Assembly: GCF_003285005.1 (NCBI RefSeq) | Contig: NZ_QMFA01000002.1 | Coordinates: 242,483 to 306,482 of the forward strand | Direction of reading: 5' to 3' | DNA length: 64,000 nt | DNA from: Paenibacillus sp. YN15 | GTDB lineage: Bacteria > Bacillota > Bacilli > Paenibacillales > NBRC-103111 | In this document: in pieces, positions 1 to 7,530 of the stretch | Position numbering within the stretch: the first letter of the stretch is position 1 | Layout of the letters: each line of letters begins with the position of its first letter | Notes under the pieces: generated by a model | Database searches by the model: none | What the model was told of the DNA's origin: nothing | The model's input: only the letters and a program-made list of their open reading frames with translations | Position numbers and translations under genes: made by a program

Positions 1-254
1 GAAACAAACGACGTTCAACAACTATATTTAGACGTGTATCCTGGAGCGACCGCTATAGCCGCAATGTCCACTTTCCAACGGACATGCGGGAAGGTTTTGT
101 CCTTCCGACGCACACAAAAGCTGGATATGAAAATCCGGTTTCTGCGCTTCCTCTACCTTGGACTAATGCGATTGCCCTGCGGGAAGCGGCTCGACTTCTT
201 GACAAACGCAGGTTGTCAAAGGAGGCCGATAGGCGTTTATCCTCGCCACAGTTG
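1..254. other. Non-coding or decayed stretch, no intact gene
   Basis: No convincing intact gene is seen. Short open frames in two different plus-strand frames (about 1-135 and 84-230) have protein-like composition, such as a stretch reading ALREAARLLDKR in the third frame. This could be frameshifted coding residue, but I cannot assign a family. The stretch ends where the palindromic repeat at 255-372 begins. Confidence 0.3.
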
Positions 255-372
255 GGCGGACAGAGAATCCGCTATTTTTCGAATGTGATCCGTTTTCAGA
301 TTTAACGGATCGTGAGTCCGCGGGGGAGAAAAAAAGGCAGATTTTAGTGAAATAGCGGAACCACAGTCCGCC
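255..372. repeat. Palindromic intergenic element, family A copy 1
   Basis: The ends form an imperfect inverted repeat of about 23 bp: GGCGGAC..TCCGCTATTT at 255-277 and AAATAGCGGA..GTCCGCC at 349-372. A second perfect 8-bp pair (GATCCGTT/AACGGATC) is nested inside. Longer relatives with the same arms lie at 31977-32153 and 45941-46120. No coding capacity is seen. Confidence 0.7.
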
Positions 373-394
373 AAACTCAAACTTTGCGGAGGAG

Positions 395-597
395 TCGGTT
401 ATTGCGGGTTACCTGGAACGGTTGAAGCATATGCATCTGCATGATTATGACGGGATGCAGGATCATGCCCGCCTCTATCCGGTCAGGTTCCCATCAATGA
501 CAGACTCGAACTGGCAGAGAGCAAGGGAATCCGTGTGGTGGTGGAGGTTAAAACAAGCGAGGCCCTTGGAAGCATCAATCCGGAGTGTCAGAACTAA
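395..597 (+). pseudogene. C-terminal remnant of a sugar-phosphate isomerase/epimerase (TIM barrel)
   Basis: The frame around 398-475 reads a typical metal-binding motif of the xylose-isomerase-like TIM-barrel family (LKHMHLHDYDGMQDH). The following part of the barrel continues only in another frame, about 495-594, reading INDRLELAESKGIRVVVEVK and then a stop. Restoring one missing base near position 480 would rejoin the two parts. No start codon or N-terminal half exists upstream, where a palindromic repeat element sits instead. I read this as a truncated, frameshifted relic rather than a functional gene. The family assignment rests on the short HLHDYDG and VVVEVKT segments only. Confidence 0.55.
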
Positions 598-657
598 CTT
601 CCGTTTAAAGGGGCAATGAATAAATGAAAGCTTATATGCATATAGAGCCATCACAGC

Positions 658-694
658 AAAACCGGCCCGCCAGGCATCGCGCAGGGCCGGTTTA
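658..694. terminator. Bidirectional stem-loop, terminator of the mannoside operon
   Basis: An AACCGGCCC/GGGCCGGTT stem at 660-668 and 684-692 is followed on the minus strand by TTTTG. It lies just past the stop of the minus-strand phosphorylase gene ending at 709. Confidence 0.75.
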
Positions 695-708
695 ATTGTG
701 CCATAAAA

Positions 709-1902
709 TTAGGATTGTGGCTCCGCCCGGAGATAATCCAGATTCCGGTCCACCAGAGCGATCCGCTGCTGCACACAGGCGTAGGAGCGGAGCGGGTCCT
801 CCGGGGTATGGAGCACATAATCCAGCAGTCTGTCCACGGTGGTGGAAGCTACATGGCAGCGGGTGTCGGAGGAGGCGTAATACAGGAACACATCCCCGTT
901 ATCCCGGGCGATCAGGCCGTTGATAAAGACCACATTGGAGACATCGCCGATCCGTTCCTCCCCTTCGGGAGCGATGAGATGTCCCGCGGGAGCGTGAAGC
1001 AGCTTGGACGGGTCCGCCAGATCGGTCAGGAAAGCGTAAACCACATAACGAAGTCCTGCCGCGGTATTGCGTACCCCGTGGGCGATGTGCAGCCAGCCCT
1101 TGGCAGTTTTGATGGGGGCGGGGCCTTGGCCGTTTTTGACTTCCTTAATGGTATGATAATAGCGGCGGTCTATAATGGCTTCGGAGGTGATAACGGCGGG
1201 ATTCATGCTCTCCGACAGGCCCCAGCCGATGCCGCCGCCGGAGCCGGCGTCAATGAAGCCGTCCTGGGGACGGGTGTAGAAGGCGTATTGGCCGTCTACG
1301 AATTCGGGATGCAGCACTACATTCCGCTGCTGGGCGGAGCCGGTTTGCAGGTCGGGCAGCCGTTCCCAGGTTTTCAGATCCCGGGTCCGGGCGATGCCGG
1401 CTTGGGCTACGGCGCTGGACAGATCCCCCGGAGCGGCATCCGGGTCCTTGCGCTCCGTGCAGAAAATCCCGTAAATCCAGCCGTCCTCATGGCGGGTCAA
1501 GCGCATGTCGTAGATGTTGGTGTCCGGCTCCTCCGTCTCCGGTATCACCACCGGATGATCCCACAAGCGGAAGCCGTCCACCGGCGAATCGCTCTCCGCC
1601 ACGGCAAAGAAGGACTTGCGGTCAACCCCCTCCATACGGGCCACCAGATAAAATTTGCCGTTCAGCTCAATAGCTCCCGGATTGAAGGCGGCGTTGACGC
1701 CGATCCGCTCCATGAAGTAAGGATTGGTCTCCGGGTTGAAATCATACCGCCAGACCAAGGGGGCATGGGCGCCGGTCAGCACCGGATAGGTATAACGCTC
1801 AAAGATGCCGTTTTCGGAAAACAGGGGTTCATTCCTGCGCTTAATCAGCGCTTCATGCCGGTCCGCAATGATTTGCTTACGCTGTTCAAACAAGCTGCTC
1901 AT
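709..1902 (-). CDS. GH130 4-O-beta-D-mannosyl-D-glucose phosphorylase
   Basis: Predicted cytoplasmic enzyme of 397 residues that phosphorolyses beta-1,4-mannosyl-glucose to mannose 1-phosphate and glucose. The protein is collinear with GH130 subfamily 1. It has an early [19 protein letters not shown] region, the [19 protein letters not shown] block, and TNIYDMRL with Asp132 at the position of the catalytic acid known in the Bacteroides enzyme. There is no signal peptide. It lies 46 bp downstream of the cellobiose 2-epimerase gene in one operon. That pairing is the known bacterial beta-1,4-mannobiose route, in which the epimerase makes mannosylglucose and this enzyme splits it. A terminator stem follows. 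Exact substrate preference within GH130 is inferred from subfamily motifs and context. Confidence 0.9.
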   Translation of the reverse strand: MSSLFEQRKQIIADRHEALIKRRNEPLFSENGIFERYTYPVLTGAHAPLVWRYDFNPETNPYFMERIGVNAAFNPGAIELNGKFYLVARMEGVDRKSFFAVAESDSPVDGFRLWDHPVVIPETEEPDTNIYDMRLTRHEDGWIYGIFCTERKDPDAAPGDLSSAVAQAGIARTRDLKTWERLPDLQTGSAQQRNVVLHPEFVDGQYAFYTRPQDGFIDAGSGGGIGWGLSESMNPAVITSEAIIDRRYYHTIKEVKNGQGPAPIKTAKGWLHIAHGVRNTAAGLRYVVYAFLTDLADPSKLLHAPAGHLIAPEGEERIGDVSNVVFINGLIARDNGDVFLYYASSDTRCHVASTTVDRLLDYVLHTPEDPLRSYACVQQRIALVDRNLDYLRAEPQS

Positions 1903-1948
1903 CAGATCACAACCTTCTTAAGGGATATTGGTTCGGGCGCAAAAAGGG

Positions 1949-3139
1949 TCAACCGCCGGAACCCAACCGGCTTATAATCTCAAAACAGGCTCTGCTGTTA
2001 TGGTAGGGGCATTTCCATTCATTGACCTTGGCTTCGTCCAAGGCGGGGGCGCCGGCTCTGTCCGTCTTCCAGAACCATTCCCCGTTCACCCGGTCCACGA
2101 TATGCTCCCGGGTAAACCTCCAGCAATCCGCAGCCGCCTGCCAATACCGCTGTTCCCCGGTCATCTGCCAGGCATTCACAAAACCGACAATCGCCTCCGC
2201 CTGGCCCCACCAATGCTTATCCCCATCCAGCACACCGTCCGCGTTGCCCTCCCACATGACAGCGCCGTCCGGGTCCACGCCTTCCTGCAGCACAGCCTCT
2301 GCCATCCGCAGGGCAATTTGCCGGGCGCGGTCCAGCAGCTCCTCATCTCCCAGCACCTCCGCCGCTTCCATGATCAGCCAGCTTCCTTCAATATCATGGC
2401 CGTAGGAGATGATATCGGAGGTGCTGGTCCAATCTTCGTTGAAATACAGGAGAAAATGCCCGTTCTCCCCGTCGATAATGTGCTGAAGCGTAACCTCCAG
2501 AAGCTGCCTGAGTTGGGCTTCCAGCTTGGCATCCTTGCGCACCCGGAAATAATTGGTGTACGCCTCCAGAATGTGCAGATGGGTGTTCATGGTTTTTTTG
2601 ACGTTCTGGTCCAGCTCGGAGAGCCGCAGACTATCGTCTACTTTCCAGTCTCTGGTGAAGACGTCCAGATAACCGCCGTGAACAGGGTCATAGCTTCTCT
2701 CCACCACGGCGAATACTTTTTCCGCCAGGTCAAGCACCTCCTCCCGCCTGGTAGCCAGAATGTACTCCGTAATGCCATACAAATAAAAGGCCTGGCCGTA
2801 CATCTGTTTCTTGGTTTCCAGAGGCCGGCCCAAATCATCCACCATCCAGAAATAGCCGGGATGCTCCCGGTCCTGAAAGCAGCTCTCCAAATAATGAAGC
2901 GCCCTGTCGGCCATTGCCAAGTATTCCGGGCGGGGGTCATGCCGATAGGCCCGGGCGAAGGTCCAGAGAATCCGGGCGTTTAAGACAAGGCCCTTGGGGG
3001 CTTGCGGGTGAACGGTCATGTCGCAGTCAATCCGGCCGATAAATCCGCCGTTGGTATGGTCTTGCGTATGCGTGAGCCAAAATTGCAAAATACGGTCCAG
3101 TTCCAGAGACATTTCATGCGCGAGCTGCGAGGATTGCAT
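1949..3139 (-). CDS. Cellobiose 2-epimerase (AGE family)
   Basis: Epimerises the reducing-end sugar of beta-1,4-linked disaccharides, for example mannobiose to mannosylglucose. The 396-residue protein carries all the family blocks: GGFIGRI near 33, KGLVLNARILW near 50, KQMYGQAFYLYG near 112, NTHLHILEAY with His187, YGHDIEGSW with His248, KHWWGQAEA near 308, and CPYHNSRA with His380. These histidines match the catalytic set of the family. I chose the ATG at 3139 because GGAGGTG (3149-3155) then sits 9 bases upstream; the in-frame GTG at 3148 would be too close. It is the first gene of the operon with the GH130 phosphorylase, is divergent from the LacI gene, and lies behind a sigma-A-like promoter overlapped by operator-like repeats. 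Confidence 0.9.
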   Translation of the reverse strand: MQSSQLAHEMSLELDRILQFWLTHTQDHTNGGFIGRIDCDMTVHPQAPKGLVLNARILWTFARAYRHDPRPEYLAMADRALHYLESCFQDREHPGYFWMVDDLGRPLETKKQMYGQAFYLYGITEYILATRREEVLDLAEKVFAVVERSYDPVHGGYLDVFTRDWKVDDSLRLSELDQNVKKTMNTHLHILEAYTNYFRVRKDAKLEAQLRQLLEVTLQHIIDGENGHFLLYFNEDWTSTSDIISYGHDIEGSWLIMEAAEVLGDEELLDRARQIALRMAEAVLQEGVDPDGAVMWEGNADGVLDGDKHWWGQAEAIVGFVNAWQMTGEQRYWQAAADCWRFTREHIVDRVNGEWFWKTDRAGAPALDEAKVNEWKCPYHNSRACFEIISRLGSGG

Positions 3140-3159
3140 AATAGTCACACCTCCATTTT

Positions 3160-3206
3160 GTTAGCCAACTCAAGCAATTGTAAACCAAACAAAATACTAA
3201 CGTCAA
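3160..3206 (-). promoter_or_regulatory. Promoter and LacI-type operator of the epimerase/phosphorylase operon
   Basis: On the minus strand there is a -35 TTGACG (3201-3206), an 18-bp spacer and a -10 TACAAT (3177-3182). Just downstream lies the near-perfect CG-centred palindrome GTTAGCCAAC (3160-3169), at the expected transcription start. This is the place and symmetry expected for a LacI-family repressor site. Confidence 0.6.
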
Positions 3207-3216
3207 CTCTTTTTAT

Positions 3217-3260
3217 GCTAACAAAATGTCTTGTAAACGGGTTCCCCATCCGTTAGTATA
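3217..3260 (+). promoter_or_regulatory. Promoter of the LacI gene with operator-like half-sites
   Basis: TTGTAA (3231-3236), a 17-bp spacer and TAGTAT (3254-3259) form a plausible promoter. GCTAACAAAAT near 3218-3228 is the exact reverse complement of ATTTTGTTAGC near the epimerase start. CGTTAGTATA at 3251-3260 repeats ATACTAACG near 3193-3201 in inverse orientation. Shared GTTAG half-sites suggest that one regulator controls both divergent promoters. Confidence 0.45.
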
Positions 3261-3301
3261 GGGGATATGGAAATGAGCACGGGATAATGGAGGGGTTAAC
3301 C

Positions 3302-4396
3302 ATGGGCAAAAAAGTCAGCATGCAGCAGATTGCGGATATGGTGGGCCTGTCCAAATATGCTGTATCCAAAGCATTGGCGGGGAAAGGCGGGGTCAGCGCC
3401 AAAACCAGGGAGCGGATTATCGAGACCGCTACCCAGCTGGGCTACTTCAAGCAGCAGAAGGCGAAGAGGAGCGCAGGGGAGAAGCCAAAACCAAGCGCCG
3501 CAGCTTCGGCCGGGACAGGCCATGGATTTGAGGCGGGAGACAGGGCGGTGGTGGCTGTGCTGATGCCTAACGTTAGGCTGCAAAATATGGAGTCCGGGTT
3601 TTGGAGTGTGATTGTAAACGGCATCGGCTACGCCTTGTCGCGGCTGAACCTGGGAATGCTGATTCTAACGGAGCAAACGGCGGAGCATCTGGAAACGCTG
3701 CTAAAGCCGGAGCGGCTGATCGGGGTCATCGGCGTAGGGGAAATCTCCACCCCGATGCTTCTGGAGGTGCAGCGGTTGGGGCTGCCCTTCGTATTGACGG
3801 ATCATGAGGACCCTCTGGTGCCGTCCGATGCCATCTTTGCCTCCAATATGGACAGCATGGCCGCCTTGACCGGACATTTGTTGGCCCTGGGCCACCGTTC
3901 CTTCTGGTTTCTGGGGGATGTGGGCTTCTCCCGAAGCTTCGCCGACAGATGGCTGGGCTTCCGCAAAACGCTGGAGGAGCAGGGCATTGCGGTGAATCTC
4001 TTAACGGACAGACTGCCGCTGTCGGGTACGGACCGGGAGGGCAATATCCGCTTTCTGGAGAGGAAGCTGGACGAACTTGCGGCAGAGCGGCTGTCCTGGC
4101 CTACAGCATGGGTATGCGCCAATGACGAGATTGCCTTGGCCGCCTTGGCGGTGCTGGAGGAGAAGGGAATCAGTGTCCCGGGAGAGGTGTCCGTCACCGG
4201 ATTTGATAATATCGGGGAAAGCCAGCAGGCCAGTGTTCCGCTGACCACTGTCCATGTCAAGAAGGTGCAGCTGGGGGAACGGGCTGTCGCCGCTTTGCTG
4301 GAGCGGGCCAGGGAGCCGGACAAGCCTTTTGAGAAAATCAGCCTGGCATGCGAGCTGGTTATCCGCAGCTCCGCAGCAGGCGGTAGAGAGGCATAG
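3302..4396 (+). CDS. LacI-family transcriptional regulator of the mannoside operon
   Basis: A 364-residue DNA-binding regulator. The N-terminal helix-turn-helix (SMQQIADMVGLSKYAVSKAL, residues 5-24) and hinge are followed by a periplasmic-binding-protein-like sugar domain. That domain has a typical LTGHLLALGHR-like segment near 185, a VCANDEIALAAL block near 275, and SVTGFDNIG near 300. I chose the ATG at 3302 because GGAGGGG at 3289-3295 then has ideal spacing; the ATG at 3287 overlaps that ribosome site. The gene diverges from the epimerase/phosphorylase operon, so repression relieved by a mannoside or glucoside is the likely role (inference). Between HTH and sugar domain is a Lys/Ala-rich linker (about 50-75). 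It is convergent with the glycosyltransferase gene. Confidence 0.88.
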   Translation: MGKKVSMQQIADMVGLSKYAVSKALAGKGGVSAKTRERIIETATQLGYFKQQKAKRSAGEKPKPSAAASAGTGHGFEAGDRAVVAVLMPNVRLQNMESGFWSVIVNGIGYALSRLNLGMLILTEQTAEHLETLLKPERLIGVIGVGEISTPMLLEVQRLGLPFVLTDHEDPLVPSDAIFASNMDSMAALTGHLLALGHRSFWFLGDVGFSRSFADRWLGFRKTLEEQGIAVNLLTDRLPLSGTDREGNIRFLERKLDELAAERLSWPTAWVCANDEIALAALAVLEEKGISVPGEVSVTGFDNIGESQQASVPLTTVHVKKVQLGERAVAALLERAREPDKPFEKISLACELVIRSSAAGGREA

Positions 4397-4406
4397 TACA
4401 TCTTTG

Positions 4407-5120
4407 CTATTGAAGCTCTATTATGCGCGCTATCACCTGCGGCTCATACCGTGCTTTGGTAAACGCGATTTCCCGCTCCATTTGCTCCAGATGGCGGACG
4501 CTGCCGGAACGGTCATGCTTCCGGTATTGCACTGTGCTTTTATCCATAAAATGAAAATCCGTTCCCGACAATAGAACCCGGTACCACATATCGAAGTCAT
4601 GCGTAAACGGAAGCATTTCGTCAAACAGTCCGAGCTTTACCAGGAGATCCTTTGTGATGGCAACGGTGCAGCCGTTAATGGGATTGCCCCACAGGAGATG
4701 GCGGAAAAAATCCAGCTTGGAGGAAAATCTGGCCGCGGCGGATTCTTTGGTCAACTGCCCGGCTTCATCAATCAGGTCAAAGTCGGTAAAGCTGGCCTCC
4801 GCCTTGTGCTCCTCCATGAATGCCACCTGGCTTTCCAGCTTGTCGGCATAATACAAGTCATCGGAGCTGAGCCAAGCGATGAATTTCCCTCCTGCGTGGC
4901 GTATCCCCATATTGAGGGCGCTGGCCGTTCCGCCGTTTGGCTTGCGAAGGCAGCGCACATGCTTGGAATAAGGCTGGATCAGGGTCGTATGCTCAGTGGA
5001 GCCGTCGTCAATCACGATAATCTCCACATTGGGATAGGTTTGCTGAAGAGCGCTTTCGATTGCCCTGTCCACGTAGGGACAATTATAGAAAGGGATCAAA
5101 ACCGTTACCTTTGGCGGCAT
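4407..5120 (-). CDS. Family 2 glycosyltransferase
   Basis: A 237-residue GT-A-fold transferase. The N-terminus PPKVTVLIPFYNCPYVDRAI, the VEIIVIDDGS block near 33-42, the KPNGGTASALNMGI segment, and the SSDD metal-binding motif near 87 are typical of GT2 enzymes that move an activated sugar onto a glycan or lipid. No membrane segment is visible, so it is cytoplasmic or peripheral. I chose the ATG at 5120 because GGAAGGAG lies about 9 bases upstream; an in-frame ATG at 5165 lacks this. It stands alone, convergent with the LacI gene, with no cell-wall or exopolysaccharide genes beside it, so donor and acceptor are unknown. Confidence 0.82.
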   Translation of the reverse strand: MPPKVTVLIPFYNCPYVDRAIESALQQTYPNVEIIVIDDGSTEHTTLIQPYSKHVRCLRKPNGGTASALNMGIRHAGGKFIAWLSSDDLYYADKLESQVAFMEEHKAEASFTDFDLIDEAGQLTKESAAARFSSKLDFFRHLLWGNPINGCTVAITKDLLVKLGLFDEMLPFTHDFDMWYRVLLSGTDFHFMDKSTVQYRKHDRSGSVRHLEQMEREIAFTKARYEPQVIARIIELQ

Positions 5121-5298
5121 TCCCAACACTCTCCTTCCCGCTGCTTCGCTGACAATCCCTCCCATATCCGCAGCCGAAAAAACTCCGTTATCCTTATATT
5201 ATTCCGGGCTTGTGCGAATGAAACGGGGGTTGCCATCCATTTTTCTGCACACATGCGGAATTTCAGCGGGGCTGCCCTTGCATCCGCCGTTCTTTGCT

Positions 5299-5326
5299 CA
5301 CCGTTTGTACACCTTTGAATATAATA
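5299..5326 (+). promoter_or_regulatory. Possible sigma-K-type promoter
   Basis: CACC at 5299-5302, a 16-bp spacer and AATATAATA at 5318-5326 match the mother-cell sigma-K pattern (AC, 16-17 bp, CATANNNTA) except at the first -10 base. It lies 31 bp before the small gene at 5357. TATAAT at 5320-5325 could also be read as a sigma-A -10, but no -35 box is seen at the right distance. Confidence 0.35.
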
Positions 5327-5356
5327 TTCTCGAAACCACAGCGGGAGGTGATTGCA

Positions 5357-5782
5357 ATGAGTCTGTTTATAGACGGGAGAACATCTCAGAATGCCAGCAC
5401 CGCAAACTCCATTGCCATTCCGATTCTTGTTATTGATACGCCCCAATTATTCGGTCAGATCGGGCTGAACGCGTTTGATGCCACCGGTATTCCGCGTGTG
5501 ATTATGACCGGCACCATGTCCGTGCAGCTTCCTTTGGCGCTGGTGGGCATCACCATCACCGTCGTGAGAGGCACCCTGCCTACCGATCCGATCGTCTATT
5601 CCGCAACCACGACATTCAATCTCTCCGTTCTTGCACCGCAAGTCATTACCTTCACCGCTGCCGATTATAATCCGCCGGTTACACCGTTGCTGGTGTATAC
5701 CGCCTTTGTTTCGTCCAATCTGCTGGGCACGATCCGGGTTGGACCGGAGAACTTCAACGGCATCCTGATTGCCGACGAGTAA
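5357..5782 (+). CDS. Hypothetical beta-rich protein, possibly a spore-surface protein
   Basis: I do not recognise the family. The 141-residue product has a strong ribosome site (GGGAGGTG, 6 bases before the ATG at 5357), so it is likely translated. It has no signal peptide or clear membrane helix. It is rich in Ile, Val, Leu, Thr and Pro with alternating hydrophobic residues, suggesting a compact beta-sheet fold, and has almost no charge in the middle two thirds. A good intrinsic terminator follows, so it is a single-gene transcript. The sigma-K-like promoter in front suggests expression in the mother cell and a role in coat or exosporium, but that is inference from a weak promoter match. Confidence 0.6.
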   Translation: MSLFIDGRTSQNASTANSIAIPILVIDTPQLFGQIGLNAFDATGIPRVIMTGTMSVQLPLALVGITITVVRGTLPTDPIVYSATTTFNLSVLAPQVITFTAADYNPPVTPLLVYTAFVSSNLLGTIRVGPENFNGILIADE

Positions 5783-5830
5783 GAGACGTTGCCTGAACGT
5801 CAGCACCATTATGGATATTCGAATCGGTAA

Positions 5831-5873
5831 AAAACCGGAATCCCATGCATGTTTGGGTTCCGGTTTTCTTTTT
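5831..5873 (+). terminator. Intrinsic terminator
   Basis: Stem AAAACCGGAATCCCA with TGGG-TTCCGGTTTT (one bulged base), followed by CTTTTTC. It closes the small gene ending at 5782. Confidence 0.85.
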
Positions 5874-5931
5874 CTGCCTGGGCGATAACGAACGTAAGTT
5901 CTTGTATTTGCAAATATAACTTCTTAAAATC

Positions 5932-5981
5932 CCGCATATCAAACTGAAAAAACCGCATACTAAAAATTTTGGGGGTATGAT
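5932..5981 (+). promoter_or_regulatory. Activator-dependent promoter with paired direct repeats, module A
   Basis: Two direct repeats, CCGCATATCAAA (5932-5943) and CCGCATACTAAA (5953-5964), start 21 bp apart, two helical turns. A good -10 TATGAT lies at 5976-5981, but the -35 place (5953-5958) has no consensus hexamer and is covered by the second repeat. This is the layout expected for an AraC-type activator contacting RNA polymerase at the -35 region. Confidence 0.55.
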
Positions 5982-6072
5982 AGTCTTAAATCACGGAAGG
6001 AGAACCGGCGCTGCAAACCCGGCGGCGTTCTCCGGAAGCAAGCTTAATTATTTAAGGGGAGGCTAAATACAA

Positions 6073-7440
6073 ATGGCACTTACCAAAAAGGCTTTAGCAG
6101 TATCCGTATCGGGAGCAATGGCGCTTTCACTGGTTCTAACCGCTTGCGGCGGCGACAAATCCTCCGGCTCGGACGCCAGCCCGGCTGCGTCAACAGGAGC
6201 AACGGCAACGGCGGCGGCAAGCACAGCACCGAAGAAGAATGTAAGCTTCACCATCGGCTACGCCACCGGCGACCCCGCCACCAAACAAGCCATGGCCGAT
6301 GCAGTAGCGGCTTTCACTAAAGCCAATCCCAATATCAAAATTACCGACCTGTCGGAAGGCGGCATGGCCTCTTATCTGGACTGGCTGAAGACCAAGGACG
6401 CCGTTGGCGAATTCCCCGATCTGGTGGAAATGCGGGATACCCAGCTGTTCTCTGAAGCAGGCAAAATCGCCGAGCTTCCCGCCGAATGGCTGAGCCTATT
6501 CTCGGATGCGCCCAAGCTGAACGGCAAGAACTGGACGGCTCCGATTGTCGGCACCGCCCCGCAAGGCATTATCTACAGCAAGAAAGCATACGCCGATGCA
6601 GGGGTGACCGCAGAGCCCAAAACCTATGATGAATTTCTGGCGATTCAGGAAAAGCTGAAGACAAAGGGAATTACCCCGCTGACCTTCGGCGGCAAGGATA
6701 TCTTCCACTGGGGCTTCTGGATCAACAAGTTCTTTATGGACGGTATGCTGGCGGATGATCCCAATTGGAACTCCAAGCGCACCAAGGGTCAGGCCAGCTT
6801 CACGGATGCAGGGCCGATGCAGGCTATGCAGGATTTTACGGAGCTGTTCACCAAGGGTTATGTGGAAAAAGGCTTCCTGAGCACGGCTGACAACCAGACT
6901 GCCTCCATGCTGGTCACCGGCAAAGCCGCCCAGCTGTTCTCCGGTCCGTGGATGTTCTCCCAGATCAGCCAGGCTGATCCCAAGTTTGAATATGGCTGGT
7001 ATCCGGTGCCGGACCGCAAGGGCAGAGTTATCGTCAATGGACTGAACAGCCTGCAGGGCTGGTCCATCTCTACCAAAGCCAATGCCGATGCAGACAAGAA
7101 GGCAGCCATCAGCGAATTTATCAAATTCTTCTTCTCCAAGGATCAATATACCAAGTTCATGAAGTCCGTCAACGGCATTCCGACTACGAAAGAGGCCATT
7201 ACGTATGAAGCCGGTCCGCAAATGCAGCGGGTGCTGGAGGTTATGAACGACAGCAAAACCATCAAGAGCCTGCAGATCAACTCCTTCTGGGGAGAAAATC
7301 AAATGCCGCCCCAATGGCGCAACTGGTTCTACAAGATGGCTCAGGAATGGCTGACCAAAGGCGACTTCAGCGTGGAATACATGAAGAAGGCCGATGCCGA
7401 ATGGGATGCCAACATTAAGGCAAACGCAGCAGGAAAATAA
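6073..7440 (+). CDS. ABC sugar transporter solute-binding lipoprotein, family 1
   Basis: Captures an oligosaccharide outside the membrane for the two permeases that follow. The 455-residue protein has a lipoprotein signal with lipobox LTAC and Cys25 as the lipid-anchored residue. A low-complexity Ser/Ala/Thr linker (about 28-55) and a type-1 bacterial extracellular binding domain follow. The GGGGAGG ribosome site sits 11-12 bases before the ATG at 6073. It is the first gene of an operon with permeases at 7531 and 8462, a beta-helix glycosidase and GH97. The long leader carries paired direct repeats suggesting control by an AraC-type activator, most simply the nearby YesN-like regulator. The ligand is unknown. 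Confidence 0.9.
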   Translation: MALTKKALAVSVSGAMALSLVLTACGGDKSSGSDASPAASTGATATAAASTAPKKNVSFTIGYATGDPATKQAMADAVAAFTKANPNIKITDLSEGGMASYLDWLKTKDAVGEFPDLVEMRDTQLFSEAGKIAELPAEWLSLFSDAPKLNGKNWTAPIVGTAPQGIIYSKKAYADAGVTAEPKTYDEFLAIQEKLKTKGITPLTFGGKDIFHWGFWINKFFMDGMLADDPNWNSKRTKGQASFTDAGPMQAMQDFTELFTKGYVEKGFLSTADNQTASMLVTGKAAQLFSGPWMFSQISQADPKFEYGWYPVPDRKGRVIVNGLNSLQGWSISTKANADADKKAAISEFIKFFFSKDQYTKFMKSVNGIPTTKEAITYEAGPQMQRVLEVMNDSKTIKSLQINSFWGENQMPPQWRNWFYKMAQEWLTKGDFSVEYMKKADAEWDANIKANAAGK

Positions 7441-7455
7441 GCTGAACAGGGAATG

Positions 7456-7499
7456 GGGCAGCCTTCCAAGCATGAATCCGGGCGAACGAGGCTGCCCTT
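7456..7499 (+). terminator. Intercistronic stem-loop after the binding protein gene
   Basis: GGGCAGCC (7456-7463) pairs perfectly with GGCTGCCC (7490-7497), followed by TTTCC. Such stems after binding-protein genes usually reduce read-through or stabilise the upstream message. This fits the higher need for binding protein than for permease. Confidence 0.6.
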
Positions 7500-7530
7500 T
7501 CCTTAAATTGCTGTTCTTAGGAGTGAGGGT

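Noticed and set aside
715-1977. 420-codon plus-strand open frame antisense to the phosphorylase gene
   Set aside because: It mirrors a well-supported GH130 gene on the other strand, has no ribosome site and no protein-family features; long antisense frames are common in this base composition.
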